Of a stretch of DNA of 42,853 nucleotides, positions 1-7,674 are shown one piece after another. The stretch comes from Chryseobacterium indologenes (GTDB lineage Bacteria > Bacteroidota > Bacteroidia > Flavobacteriales > Weeksellaceae). The notes beneath the pieces are model-generated. The model did not search any database. It saw only the letters and a list, made by a program, of their open reading frames with translations, and was not told the origin of the DNA. The stretch is taken from the NCBI GenBank assembly GCA_002439165.1, contig DJTE01000029.1, positions 6,562 through 49,414 on the forward strand, read 5' to 3'. The translations under genes and the position numbers were made by a program. How positions within the stretch are numbered: position 1 is the first letter of the stretch; every line of letters begins with the position of its first letter.

Positions 1-263
1 GCCCGCCGAATCAAGACTTATTTTTAGACAGAGGGTAAGGTTCAGTCCTTTTAAATACAATTTCTTTCTTTTAGCAGTCCTGTTTAATTAAATAAAATAA
101 TTCCTCTGAGCACAGGTTAAATATTCTTTTTTTTTCCGTTTTCAGATCTATAAAATCATACAATAGCCCCGGAATCGTTTTATTTATAAACATTCGTTTA
201 AAAAACCTTAATTTCATTATAGATATTTCAAATTTATTTATATTTTAGCATATTCTTAAATTT
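1..263. other. AT-rich intergenic sequence with no gene seen
   Basis: I see no convincing reading frame on either strand in this stretch at the window edge. It is strongly AT-rich, with long T runs around 128-137, and probably holds the upstream region of the lipoprotein gene that follows. A gene ending just left of the window cannot be excluded. Confidence 0.4.
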
Positions 264-264
264 G
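257..264 (+). promoter_or_regulatory. Putative -7 promoter element TAAATTTG
   Basis: TAAATTTG matches the Bacteroidota -7 consensus TAnnTTTG exactly. It ends only 5 nt before the ATG at 270, so transcription would begin almost at the start codon and the message would be nearly leaderless. No good TTG -33 element is visible 17-23 nt upstream, which lowers confidence. Confidence 0.35.
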
Positions 265-269
265 TGAAA

Positions 270-731
270 ATGAAAAAACAACTACTTTTATTTGCCTTTT
301 CAGCGCTGGCACTTACTTCCTGCAATGATGACAACATGGAAGCCTATGAACTGGAAATGATGAGCGGAGATTGGACGGTCAGCAAAATAGAAACTATTTC
401 TGGAAAGGATAATAAAACTGTTATTAAAACTGAGGTTCCTACGGGTTGTATGGCCAAAAATACACTTTATTTCAGAAGCGATCATTACATCAGCTATACT
501 GCTTATTCAGGAACAGGGCTTGAATGTACCCCCAATGCAAAAAATGAAGGTGAATTTACCTACAATCAGGAATCCAAACTCCTGAGTACCAAATTTAAAA
601 ATGATGATGAAAAATGGTACAGAGTAGAAGTACTCACCAGCAAGGATCTGAAAGTGGCACAGCTTTTTGGTGCTTCCGATCAGAATGATGATGATATAGA
701 TGACCTGATTTACATTACCTATAAAAGATAA
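270..731 (+). CDS. Lipocalin-like lipoprotein
   Basis: The 153-residue product starts with a lipoprotein signal peptide: MKK, a hydrophobic stretch, and a lipobox ending LTSC with the acylated cysteine at about residue 18. The mature part begins at a DWTV motif and continues as alternating beta strands with a polar, acidic tail (NDDDIDD), as in the small lipocalin-like lipoproteins common in Flavobacteriia. Two further cysteines in the middle (in TGCM and LECT) could form a disulfide. A GTG at 264 would add two residues, but I prefer the ATG at 270 because the GTG overlaps the putative promoter. It is monocistronic, with a terminator directly behind it. Ligand and role are unknown, and the lipocalin assignment rests on fold-like pattern only. 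Confidence 0.7.
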   Translation: MKKQLLLFAFSALALTSCNDDNMEAYELEMMSGDWTVSKIETISGKDNKTVIKTEVPTGCMAKNTLYFRSDHYISYTAYSGTGLECTPNAKNEGEFTYNQESKLLSTKFKNDDEKWYRVEVLTSKDLKVAQLFGASDQNDDDIDDLIYITYKR

Positions 732-742
732 ATAAAATACAG

Positions 743-768
743 ACTCCCGGTTTTATCGGGAGTTTTTC
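743..768 (+). terminator. Rho-independent terminator after the lipoprotein gene
   Basis: The inverted repeat ACTCCCG / CGGGAGT has a 7-nt loop and is followed by TTTT. It begins 12 nt after the stop codon. Confidence 0.8.
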
Positions 769-801
769 ATTATTTTTACCTGTATTTTAAAACTGATTAT
801 A

Positions 802-1458
802 ATGAAGAAGATTCTTTCAGCATTTCTGCTGCTTTCTTTTGCCCTTTTCTTTTCACAGGAAAAAAAGCCGATGTTCTGGCAGGACATTCAGAATTTCAAA
901 AAAGCCGATCAGGAAAACCCACCTCCCAAAGATGCCATTCTTCTCATAGGAAGTTCATCTTTCACCAAATGGACTGATGTTGCGGATTATTTTCCAGACA
1001 AAACGATTATTAATCGGGGTTTCGGAGGTTCAAGGCTGACGGATCTCAATTATTTTGCTGATGACCTTCTATCACCTTATCAGCCCAAACAGATCATTAT
1101 TTATTGTGGTGAGAATGATTTTGCTGATAATCATAAGCTGAAAGCTCAGAAAGTAGTCAACAGATATAAAGCTTTTTACAAAAAAATACGTGAGAGATTT
1201 CCCAATATTGAAGTGGATTACATTTCCATAAAGTATTCTCCAAGCAGAGAAAAGCTGTGGCCCCGGATGAAAGCAGCCAATAAAAAGATAGCTGCATTTA
1301 TGAAGAAACAGCCGGATGCTGAGTTTATTGATGTTACCAGGGCTATGGAAGATGCCAATGGAAAGGTAAGAACAGATATCTTTGTGGAAGATATGCTTCA
1401 CTTTAAGCCGGAGGGATACCAGATCTGGGCTAAGGAAATAAGGCCTTATATGAAATAA
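802..1458 (+). CDS. Secreted SGNH/GDSL-family esterase
   Basis: The 218-residue protein has an N-terminal signal peptide ending near FFSQ and then a complete SGNH hydrolase pattern. The block I nucleophile serine lies in ILLIGSSSFTKW (about residues 47-58). Block II is RGFGGSRLTD, with the oxyanion glycine. Block III is YCGENDFAD, with the conserved Asn. The block V Asp and His lie in DMLHFKPEGY close to the C-terminus. Family members are periplasmic or secreted esterases, lipases or carbohydrate acetylesterases acting on ester bonds, and the sequence does not reveal the substrate. The length is normal for a single-domain enzyme. The next gene starts 4 nt after its stop, which suggests cotranscription. 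Confidence 0.88.
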   Translation: MKKILSAFLLLSFALFFSQEKKPMFWQDIQNFKKADQENPPPKDAILLIGSSSFTKWTDVADYFPDKTIINRGFGGSRLTDLNYFADDLLSPYQPKQIIIYCGENDFADNHKLKAQKVVNRYKAFYKKIRERFPNIEVDYISIKYSPSREKLWPRMKAANKKIAAFMKKQPDAEFIDVTRAMEDANGKVRTDIFVEDMLHFKPEGYQIWAKEIRPYMK

Positions 1459-1462
1459 TACC

Positions 1463-1933
1463 ATGAAAGATTCCACCAGAAATTTACCGATTTATAAAAA
1501 AGCGGAGGAAATCTACAAAACCCTGCAAATAATTACAGACCTGTTTCCTGAAGATAATGACTATCTTCTGCATCTGAAATCTCATCTGCTAGGAGATATC
1601 ACACTGATAATGGCCAAAATTTCCGGTGCAGAAGCTGTAAGACTGTATGACATCAAAATGGAAAATGCCGCCATTATACGGAAGGCTGCAAGGGATATCA
1701 TGGTTAGTGGTAATACCCTTGAACTACTGGGCTTTTCCGATGCGCAATATTATAAGATTATCCGCAGTCTGATAGAGGATTTCCGGCTTCTGTTCATCGA
1801 CTGGATTGCAACTTTTAATGCCCGGCATTATATTGTGGATACCTGGGGACTCTTCAATCCTCCGGGGATATCACCCGATCACATACAGGGAGATGATGAG
1901 CTGGATTTTCTGAATGAGGATGAAGAGATCTGA
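1463..1933 (+). CDS. Small helical protein of unknown function
   Basis: This 156-residue protein has no signal peptide and is predicted cytoplasmic. The first 120 residues read as four amphipathic helices, with the pattern of a small four-helix bundle. The C-terminus is a proline/glycine-containing linker followed by a very acidic tail (DDELDFLNEDEE). I do not recognise a family with confidence. A resemblance to the four-helix proteins found in 23S rRNA intervening sequences and diversity-generating retroelements (Avd-like) is possible, but no such element is nearby. The start ATG lies 4 nt after the stop of the esterase gene, so the two are probably translated from one message. Confidence 0.7.
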   Translation: MKDSTRNLPIYKKAEEIYKTLQIITDLFPEDNDYLLHLKSHLLGDITLIMAKISGAEAVRLYDIKMENAAIIRKAARDIMVSGNTLELLGFSDAQYYKIIRSLIEDFRLLFIDWIATFNARHYIVDTWGLFNPPGISPDHIQGDDELDFLNEDEEI

Positions 1934-2232
1934 AAAAATGATTTATAAATTCTCAAACGGTTATTCTAAATAAAAGCCTTCCCCGGTAATTACTTATTCT
2001 ACGCTTTTCTACAATAAATATTTCATTATTTCCGTTTTATAAAACCAGATTATGACTGCTGATAAAAAAACACGGATATACCAATGATGGTCTTCATGAA
2101 AAAGTAAAGCAGATTTAAAATATTTAACTGCTACAACGGAATTAACAGTAAAAACCATGTTTTTAAACTAAAGTATCCGGTAAGTTTTTGATTTTAAACC
2201 ACGAAATAATATTGCATCAATAACTTTTAACC
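1934..2232. other. Intergenic spacer without a recognisable gene
   Basis: About 300 nt of AT-rich sequence separate the helical protein from the TPR gene. I found no supported ORF, strong hairpin or promoter consensus. It presumably holds the promoter of the TPR gene. Confidence 0.4.
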
Positions 2233-3198
2233 ATGACAAAAAAACAAATAACCATTTTAACCGCAGTATTACTGTCTTCCTTTGTATCTGCACAAAAAAG
2301 CTCTGATAAAAGCAAGCTTGTAAAGGAACTTTCGGATAAAGCATGTAAATGTACGGACTCTATTGCTTTATTTGACCGGAACAAGCAGGACATCATCAAA
2401 GACCTCCATGAATGTATCGATAAACAGACCGGAGTGCTTCAGATGAGTTTACTGCTATCCGGTGTTGAAGAACTTTCTAAAAAAGCTCCTGAAGTTGACG
2501 GAAAAAAACAGGTAAACCTTACTTTAAATACTGACAAAAATTCTGACCAGTATAAGGACAGCTATAATGAGATCGAACGTTATCTTTTAAGAAACTGCGC
2601 CAGTCTGAAAAAAGCTGTAAATACGGCTGAAAGCAAACTTAATCATCTTTCAAAGGATGAAGAGGCCATGAATTTCTATAACAAAGCCATGGAAGCTTCA
2701 AGAAAAGAAGACTGGAAGGAAGCCGTAAAAAATTATGAAAAGGCTGTAAAGAAGGACCCAACGTTCACCTATGCCTGGGATAATTTAGGAATCTGTTACA
2801 GAAGACTGGAAGAATATGACAAATCTATTGAGGCCTATAAGAAATCTCTGGCCATCAACCCAGCCGGCAAAATGCCGTTACAGAATATAGCGATTGCGTA
2901 TGTTTACAAAAAGGAGTACCAAAAGGCCATAGATGCTTATTCTGCGATGGATAAAGCATACCCCGGAGATCCTGAAGTATACTACGGCATGGGCCAGGTT
3001 TATTTTAACAACCTGAATAATAATGAAAAAGCACTGGATTATATTTGTAAAGCATACAGGATCTATAATGAACAGAAGTCCCCTTACCGGTCTGATGCAG
3101 AAGCTGTAATAGGCTTTATCTACAACAAGATGAAAGCAGAAAATAAACTGGATAAGTTCAATGAGATTCTTAAAAACAACAATATCCAGACACAATAA
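2233..3198 (+). CDS. Secreted TPR-repeat protein
   Basis: The 321-residue protein has a signal peptide (MTKKQ, then a hydrophobic core, cleavage near SAQ at about residue 21). A cysteine-containing segment CKCTDSIALFDRNKQDI follows, probably forming a small disulfide-bonded helical region. From about residue 143 to 300 there are four tetratricopeptide repeats with the usual W/L-G-Y/A-F-A-P positions, for example NYEKAVKKDP, AYKKSLAINP and AYSAMDKAYPGDP. TPR arrays mediate protein-protein binding. The partner is not evident, and no enzymatic domain is present. The gene is monocistronic and converges on the helicase gene through a shared terminator. Confidence 0.85.
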   Translation: MTKKQITILTAVLLSSFVSAQKSSDKSKLVKELSDKACKCTDSIALFDRNKQDIIKDLHECIDKQTGVLQMSLLLSGVEELSKKAPEVDGKKQVNLTLNTDKNSDQYKDSYNEIERYLLRNCASLKKAVNTAESKLNHLSKDEEAMNFYNKAMEASRKEDWKEAVKNYEKAVKKDPTFTYAWDNLGICYRRLEEYDKSIEAYKKSLAINPAGKMPLQNIAIAYVYKKEYQKAIDAYSAMDKAYPGDPEVYYGMGQVYFNNLNNNEKALDYICKAYRIYNEQKSPYRSDAEAVIGFIYNKMKAENKLDKFNEILKNNNIQTQ

Positions 3199-3223
3199 AA
3201 AAAGCTCCACAGGGAGCTTTTTA
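3197..3223. terminator. Bidirectional terminator between TPR and helicase genes
   Basis: A perfect 10-bp stem (AAAAAGCTCC / GGAGCTTTTT) has a 4-nt loop and lies between two convergent stop codons. It has A-rich and T-rich flanks, so it can serve either strand. Confidence 0.85.
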
Positions 3224-3226
3224 TGA

Positions 3227-4579
3227 TTATTTCTTTCTTTTGGATTTTGATATGGATTTCTGCTGAGCCCTGTTGGCACCAAATTTCTTTGGGGCTTTTC
3301 TTTTGGATGGCCCTCCCCAGTTTTCTTTTGTATTCTTGGCTTTCTTTTCATGAAATGCCCCTCCGCCTTCATTCAGTTTTACCGGTGCAGGGTTTTTCAT
3401 GGCTACATGTTCTTCTTCAGAGGCTATCTTCTTAGGATTGATTTTCACTCCTTCAGGGAAATCGTTAAAATGAAGATCTTTATCCATTAAAAGCTCTATA
3501 TCAAGAATCAGAGGCTCTTCTTTTTTCGTCACAAAGGTAATGGCTTTACCGTCTTTATCCGCTCTACCCGTTCTACCGATCCTGTGAATATACTGCTCGG
3601 GAATGTCCGGTGTTTCAAAGTTGATCACATGGGTAATATCCGAAATATCAAGACCTCTTGCCATCACGTCGGTGGTAATCAATCCTCTGATCTCTTCATT
3701 TTCAAATCTTTTCATCGCTTTAAGCCTGTAATTCTGAGATTTGTTGGAGTGGATCACATCAAACTGCTCCGGGAAAAGTTCGTCAATTTTGGTAAACAGC
3801 AGATCAGCATGTTTTTTATTGTTGTTAAAGATCAGCACCTTAGACATTTCGTCATTATTCTTCAGTAAATGTTCAAGAAGGTTGATCTTCGTATTGAAAT
3901 TTTCAACTTTATAGGCAGTCTGCTCAATTTTTTCAAGCGGTGTTCCCGATTTAGCCAGTGAAATTTCCACCGGGCTGGCAAAATATTCATCCAGCATTTC
4001 ATCTACGGCTTCCGTCATGGTGGCCGAGAAAAGAATATTCTGTCTCTTCTCTTTCATCATTTCAAAAATATGGGTAAGCTGTGGTCTGAACCCTAAATTA
4101 AGCATTTCATCAAATTCATCAATGATCAGCTTCTGTACTTCTTTCAGAGAAATGGCATTGTCTATGGAAAGATCCATTACCCTTCCCGGCGTTCCCACTA
4201 AAATATCACAGCCGTCATTGAACAGTAATTTCTGGGTGTTGATATTTTTTCCACCATATATTCCGATCACTCTTGCCGTAATGTTTTCTGTAAGCTTCTC
4301 AAGAATTTCAGTTACCTGAACCACCAATTCTCTTGTAGGGACAAGTACTAAAACCGTAGGATTTCCTGTTTTATTGTATTTCCAGGTTTTAAGAACAGGT
4401 AAAAGGTAGGCCAGTGTTTTTCCGGTTCCGGTTTGGGCAATTCCCATTACATCTCTTCCGGAAAGTATCGGCTTTAAGCTCTTCTCCTGAATTGGAGTAG
4501 GCTCAAATAATTCCAGATCCGCTAAAACATCAAGAATTTTAACCGGCAGGTCAAAATCTGCAAAAGTGAGTTTTTCCAT
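3227..4579 (-). CDS. DEAD-box RNA helicase (RhlE-like) with DEFD motif II
   Basis: The 450-residue protein carries the full SF2 DEAD-box motif set. There is an N-terminal Q-motif region (FADFDLP...PTPIQ), Walker A AQTGTGKT at 48-55, PTREL, and the GG and TPGR blocks. Motif II is IIDEFDEML (D154-E155-F156-D157), SAT is at 185-187, and HRIGRTGR is motif VI in the second RecA domain. The C-terminal tail from about residue 390 is basic and low in complexity (KRKAPKKFGANRAQQKSISKSKRKK), as in RNA-binding tails of RhlE-type helicases. Likely roles are ribosome assembly, RNA decay or cold adaptation. The alanine of DEAD is replaced by phenylalanine; DExD variation is tolerated in SF2, so activity is expected. 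A -7 promoter element lies almost on the start codon. Confidence 0.93.
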   Translation of the reverse strand: MEKLTFADFDLPVKILDVLADLELFEPTPIQEKSLKPILSGRDVMGIAQTGTGKTLAYLLPVLKTWKYNKTGNPTVLVLVPTRELVVQVTEILEKLTENITARVIGIYGGKNINTQKLLFNDGCDILVGTPGRVMDLSIDNAISLKEVQKLIIDEFDEMLNLGFRPQLTHIFEMMKEKRQNILFSATMTEAVDEMLDEYFASPVEISLAKSGTPLEKIEQTAYKVENFNTKINLLEHLLKNNDEMSKVLIFNNNKKHADLLFTKIDELFPEQFDVIHSNKSQNYRLKAMKRFENEEIRGLITTDVMARGLDISDITHVINFETPDIPEQYIHRIGRTGRADKDGKAITFVTKKEEPLILDIELLMDKDLHFNDFPEGVKINPKKIASEEEHVAMKNPAPVKLNEGGGAFHEKKAKNTKENWGGPSKRKAPKKFGANRAQQKSISKSKRKK

Positions 4580-4583
4580 GCTG

Positions 4584-4591
4584 CAAAGATA
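4584..4591 (-). promoter_or_regulatory. Putative -7 promoter element TATCTTTG for the helicase gene
   Basis: On the minus strand TATCTTTG is an exact TAnnTTTG match ending 4 nt before the helicase ATG, so the transcript would be leaderless or nearly so. A weak TTC rather than TTG lies about 19 nt upstream. Confidence 0.5.
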
Positions 4592-4677
4592 GGCATTTAA
4601 TTAGAAGTCAGAAATCAGAGACAGGAAGTTCACGGCAAAAGCCGGAAGCCATCCGCAAAGCGTTAAAAGCTATCCCT

Positions 4678-5190
4678 CTAAAGCTTGACACTTTTACTGA
4701 TTATTTTAATATCATCATCCTCGAATTTGCTTGAGGTAATGATTACATATCCTTTCTTCTTGGGATCTTTTTTTATCGGGAATTTATCTTCTTCCCACTG
4801 GGAACAGTGTGTGGAAATAGAAGGAACCAAAGGTTTCCAGCCCGTTTTACTTAAAGTATATACATAAAACGCATGCCAGCAGCTGGTACACCAGTTAGGA
4901 TAAAAGCCCAGCTCATCTTTACCGTCATTATTGAGGTCTCCCAAATTGTATAAGGTTCCGCTGTTCGCTGTTGCAATAACGAATGGTTTTATCTTCTTAT
5001 CGCTGAAATAAATGGTGGTTTCACACTTTCCTTCGCATTCTTCTTCACAATCGCTTACTTTTACATAGGCATATTCTTTTGTTCCGTTTCCGTCAAAATC
5101 TCCCTGAAGTTTTTCTCCGACTTCCTGAGCCATGAATAATGAACTGCAAAACGTTAAGACGGTTAAAATAAATGTTTTCATATTTTTCAT
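4678..5190 (-). CDS. Secreted cysteine-rich protein with FG-GAP-like Asp/Asn loops
   Basis: The 170-residue protein has a clear signal peptide (MKNMKTFILTVLTFCSSLFMAQ). The mature part contains two loop motifs, GDFDGNGTKEYAYV and GDLNNDGKDELGFY, which resemble calcium-binding FG-GAP/VCBS-type DxDGxGxxD loops. It also has an unusual number of cysteines, in CEEECEGKCETT, WCTSCW and THCSQW. I infer a periplasmic or surface protein stabilised by disulfides and perhaps binding calcium. I do not recognise a named family. A start at the second Met (5181) is equally possible. It lies between the helicase and the ABC1 kinase, and the kinase gene ends 9 nt upstream of it, so these two may be cotranscribed. 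Confidence 0.75.
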   Translation of the reverse strand: MKNMKTFILTVLTFCSSLFMAQEVGEKLQGDFDGNGTKEYAYVKVSDCEEECEGKCETTIYFSDKKIKPFVIATANSGTLYNLGDLNNDGKDELGFYPNWCTSCWHAFYVYTLSKTGWKPLVPSISTHCSQWEEDKFPIKKDPKKKGYVIITSSKFEDDDIKIISKSVKL

Positions 5191-5199
5191 AAATGATGG

Positions 5200-6849
5200 T
5201 TATTTCCTTGCGACTCTCAACAGCAATATAATGATCAGCAATACGGAAAAAATAAAGCCCAGTACCGCTACCAGAGATAATTCTCCTATTCTGGGGCCTG
5301 CTTCCGAAACAAAAACAATGGCCGTAGCAACAATGTTTGCTCCCAGGATCATCGCCAGAATCAGGTTGATCACACTTGACCTGATCAGCTGGTTGGTTTT
5401 TTCAATATTTTTGATCTCACCGGAAACGGTGAATTTATTTTCATCCAGCTTCTGCAAAACGGAGCGGAGTTCTTTCGGGATTTCATCTACATTATCGGTG
5501 AAATTCATCATCCTGTCCATCCCTGTTTTTAAAAGGTTTTTGGGGCTGATTTTTTTGGTAAATATTTTCCGGCTGTAAGGATGAAGGCTTTTTACAATAT
5601 CCAGATCCGGATTGATGTTTCTTCCCACCCCCTCTATCAGGCTGATCCCTTTAAACAGCAGATAAAAATAATCCGGCATGTACAGCCTGTTGTGGGTAAG
5701 AATATCTTTCATTTTATTGATGATCACCTGTACATCGATATTCTGAAGCGAGGAACTGTGTACGAAATTGAGAATATCTTCCACATCATTTTCAAATCTT
5801 CTTTCGTCGGGAATCTCATAACTGACCGCCATTTTTTTGAGATAACGGACTATTTTATGCGGATTTTTGGCCACAAAACTCACAATAAGATTTTCAAGGA
5901 TCTCTTTATCATTCGGCTGGATCTTTCCTACGGCACCGAAATCGATGAAGACTATTTTACCGTTCTTTTTCACCAGAATATTTCCGGCATGCGGATCGGC
6001 ATGGAAAAAGCCATAATCCAGGATTTGAGATACAAACAGCCTCAGTCCGGTTTCCGAAACTTTTACCGGATCAATGTTATTGGCTAAAAGTACAGATTTA
6101 TCCGTGACCTTGATCCCGTCGATGAATTCCATACACAGGATATTGTTATTGGAAAACTCCTCATAGACTTTCGGAACATAGGTTTCTTTATTGTTTTTAA
6201 AATTCAGACGGAACTGCAGAATGTTGTTTTTCTCATTGATCAGGGAAACTTCTTCCAGCAGGGATTTTTCAAAAGTGGAAATAGCCTGCTTCAGATTGAG
6301 CTTCTCTCCTATCTCTGAATAGGCAGACACCAGTTTTTCCATATCTTTGATCAGCAACAGATCATCTTCAATCACAGACTGTACATCCGGTTTTTTCAGT
6401 TTTAAAATAACAGGACTGCCGTCCAGCAGAACGGCTTTATATACCTGCGCTATGGAAGCGGTGGCTAAAGGTTCTCTGGTAATTTCCAGGAAGTGTTCCC
6501 TGACGGAAATATTGAATTCATTTTCCAGCATTTCCTCTACATTCATGTCCACGGTTTCCACTTTATCCTGCAGTTTCTGAAGCTCCTGGATCAGTTCCGG
6601 CGGCAGCAGGTCTTCACGGTTACTGAATGCCTGGCCAAGTTTTACAAATGTGGGGCCCAGCTCTTCCAGTACAAGTCTGATTCTTTCGTAGACCGTTCCT
6701 TTTGATACCACATCATCAGGATGTGAAGAGATCGGTTCCTGTTTATTGCCTGTATTCATCCTTGCCAGCATGTCTTTAAATCCGTATTTACTCAATACGG
6801 AAATAAGTCTGGCTGATCTTTTCAGTTTTCTTTGCTGCTTATCAAACAT
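5200..6849 (-). CDS. ABC1/AarF/UbiB-family atypical kinase
   Basis: The product has the hallmark motifs of the ABC1/ADCK/UbiB family. These are the KxGQ-type motif VKLGQAFSNREDLLP, the alanine-containing nucleotide loop ASIAQVYKA, the VILKLKKP lysine, LCMEFIDG at the hinge, and the catalytic block HADPHAGNILV...FIDFGAVG. Two hydrophobic segments near the C-terminus are probable membrane anchors. UbiB/COQ8 homologues support isoprenoid quinone biosynthesis through ATP-dependent extraction of lipid intermediates; in a menaquinone-using flavobacterium the exact role is uncertain. I chose the ATG at 6849 (549 residues, MFDKQQRKLKRSARL). An in-frame ATG at 6894 would add 15 residues containing a hydrophobic stretch that looks unlike the family. 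Confidence 0.88.
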   Translation of the reverse strand: MFDKQQRKLKRSARLISVLSKYGFKDMLARMNTGNKQEPISSHPDDVVSKGTVYERIRLVLEELGPTFVKLGQAFSNREDLLPPELIQELQKLQDKVETVDMNVEEMLENEFNISVREHFLEITREPLATASIAQVYKAVLLDGSPVILKLKKPDVQSVIEDDLLLIKDMEKLVSAYSEIGEKLNLKQAISTFEKSLLEEVSLINEKNNILQFRLNFKNNKETYVPKVYEEFSNNNILCMEFIDGIKVTDKSVLLANNIDPVKVSETGLRLFVSQILDYGFFHADPHAGNILVKKNGKIVFIDFGAVGKIQPNDKEILENLIVSFVAKNPHKIVRYLKKMAVSYEIPDERRFENDVEDILNFVHSSSLQNIDVQVIINKMKDILTHNRLYMPDYFYLLFKGISLIEGVGRNINPDLDIVKSLHPYSRKIFTKKISPKNLLKTGMDRMMNFTDNVDEIPKELRSVLQKLDENKFTVSGEIKNIEKTNQLIRSSVINLILAMILGANIVATAIVFVSEAGPRIGELSLVAVLGFIFSVLLIIILLLRVARK

Positions 6850-7005
6850 AAATTTTAAATAGTAGGTGCAAATTACTCCAAAAATTGTTCCCATCAGAGG
6901 TCAGAAGCAATTATGCGGAAAATTTTCTTTAAATCTCATTATTTATTAAAAATTTATATCTTTATATCTACCAATTCAAACAACTAACCTATAAAATATT
7001 AAAAA

Positions 7006-7170
7006 ATGAAAAATTTACGTAACAGCAAACTGTCAAGAGAACAATTGAAAACCATTTCAGGAAGCGGTATTATTATTGGAAACTGTTCCAACAAGTGCTG
7101 CCCTGATGACGGAAGACCAAGATGTCCGGGAATGATATGCCCGGCTGTGATATGCCCCAAGTATGTATAA
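7006..7170 (+). CDS. Cysteine-rich peptide with bacteriocin-type GG-like leader
   Basis: This 54-residue reading frame starts at ATG 7006 behind an A-rich leader and is followed 23 nt later by a strong terminator. The N-terminal half (KLSREQLKTISGSG) has the pattern of the double-glycine-type leaders of flavobacterial bacteriocin-like peptides (LSREQLKxISGG), here with GSG at residues 19-21. The predicted core from about residue 22 is short and has six cysteines (27, 31, 32, 40, 45, 50) and six prolines (33, 38, 41, 46, 51 among them CP pairs), with three repeated I/R-C-P units. I infer a secreted, ribosomally made peptide, matured by leader cleavage and disulfide or thioether formation. No peptidase-ABC transporter or modifying enzyme is adjacent, so export would depend on genes elsewhere. 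Target and activity are unknown. Confidence 0.75.
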   Translation: MKNLRNSKLSREQLKTISGSGIIIGNCSNKCCPDDGRPRCPGMICPAVICPKYV

Positions 7171-7193
7171 AAAATTGAGAATATCTTAAATAC

Positions 7194-7220
7194 AGAGCAG
7201 ATTTGGATCTGCTCTTTTTT
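7194..7220 (+). terminator. Rho-independent terminator after the peptide gene
   Basis: A perfect 9-bp stem (AGAGCAGAT / ATCTGCTCT) with a TTGG tetraloop is followed by TTTTT. It makes the peptide gene a tight single transcription unit. Confidence 0.9.
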
Positions 7221-7250
7221 ATTTCTTTATTTTGTACATTGCATTTATTT

Positions 7251-7559
7251 TAGAGTGTGTTTAAATTTTTAAATTTGATTTTTTGTATAGGATTCAAATT
7301 TTTGTCTAAATCATAGTCTTTAAGTATTTTTTTGATTAAAAGATAATATATCTGATGACGTGTTTTTGTCACGCAAAGGCTCATTTATAGGCAATGTTGA
7401 TTTTAGGAAGCAAAGAGTAGAATCAACTCCGTTGATTCGATGAAGCGAGCGTTTTAACAGTTAGCTTCATCAGCAACGAAGTCGCATCACTTTGCCCACT
7501 CAAAATGAAGCGGAATTATTCATCAACTTTGCGTTAATTTTTTTTTGACTTAAAAAAAT
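7251..7559 (+). repeat. Dispersed structured repeat, copy 1
   Basis: This copy is about 300 bp and similar along its length to 12240-12547, and more distantly to 42438-42853. It begins with TAGAGTGTGTTTAAA. Nested inverted repeats are visible. The outer pair is ACGCAAAG (7371-7378) / CTTTGCGT (7527-7534), and the inner pair is GCAAAG (7410-7415) / CTTTGC (7490-7495). Inside are three hairpins: GAATCAA/TTGATTC (7420-7438), GATGAAGC/GCTTCATC (7439-7471), and an imperfect GCAAC-GAA-GTCGC (7473-7485). No ORF is contained. It fits a non-autonomous mobile element or a structured intergenic repeat. Confidence 0.8.
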
Positions 7560-7674
7560 AAATTCAAACATGATCTATTGAGTTTCATCAATAAAAAAAA
7601 ACTAATAATTAATTACATAAAAGTTTTGAATAAAATTTAAAACAGACTTTTAGAATAAGAATGAAGACTGAAAT

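Noticed and set aside
7251..7559. Riboswitch or leader RNA of the AraC gene
   Set aside because: The same sequence occurs elsewhere in front of unrelated genes and in the opposite orientation, so a dispersed repeat explains it better.
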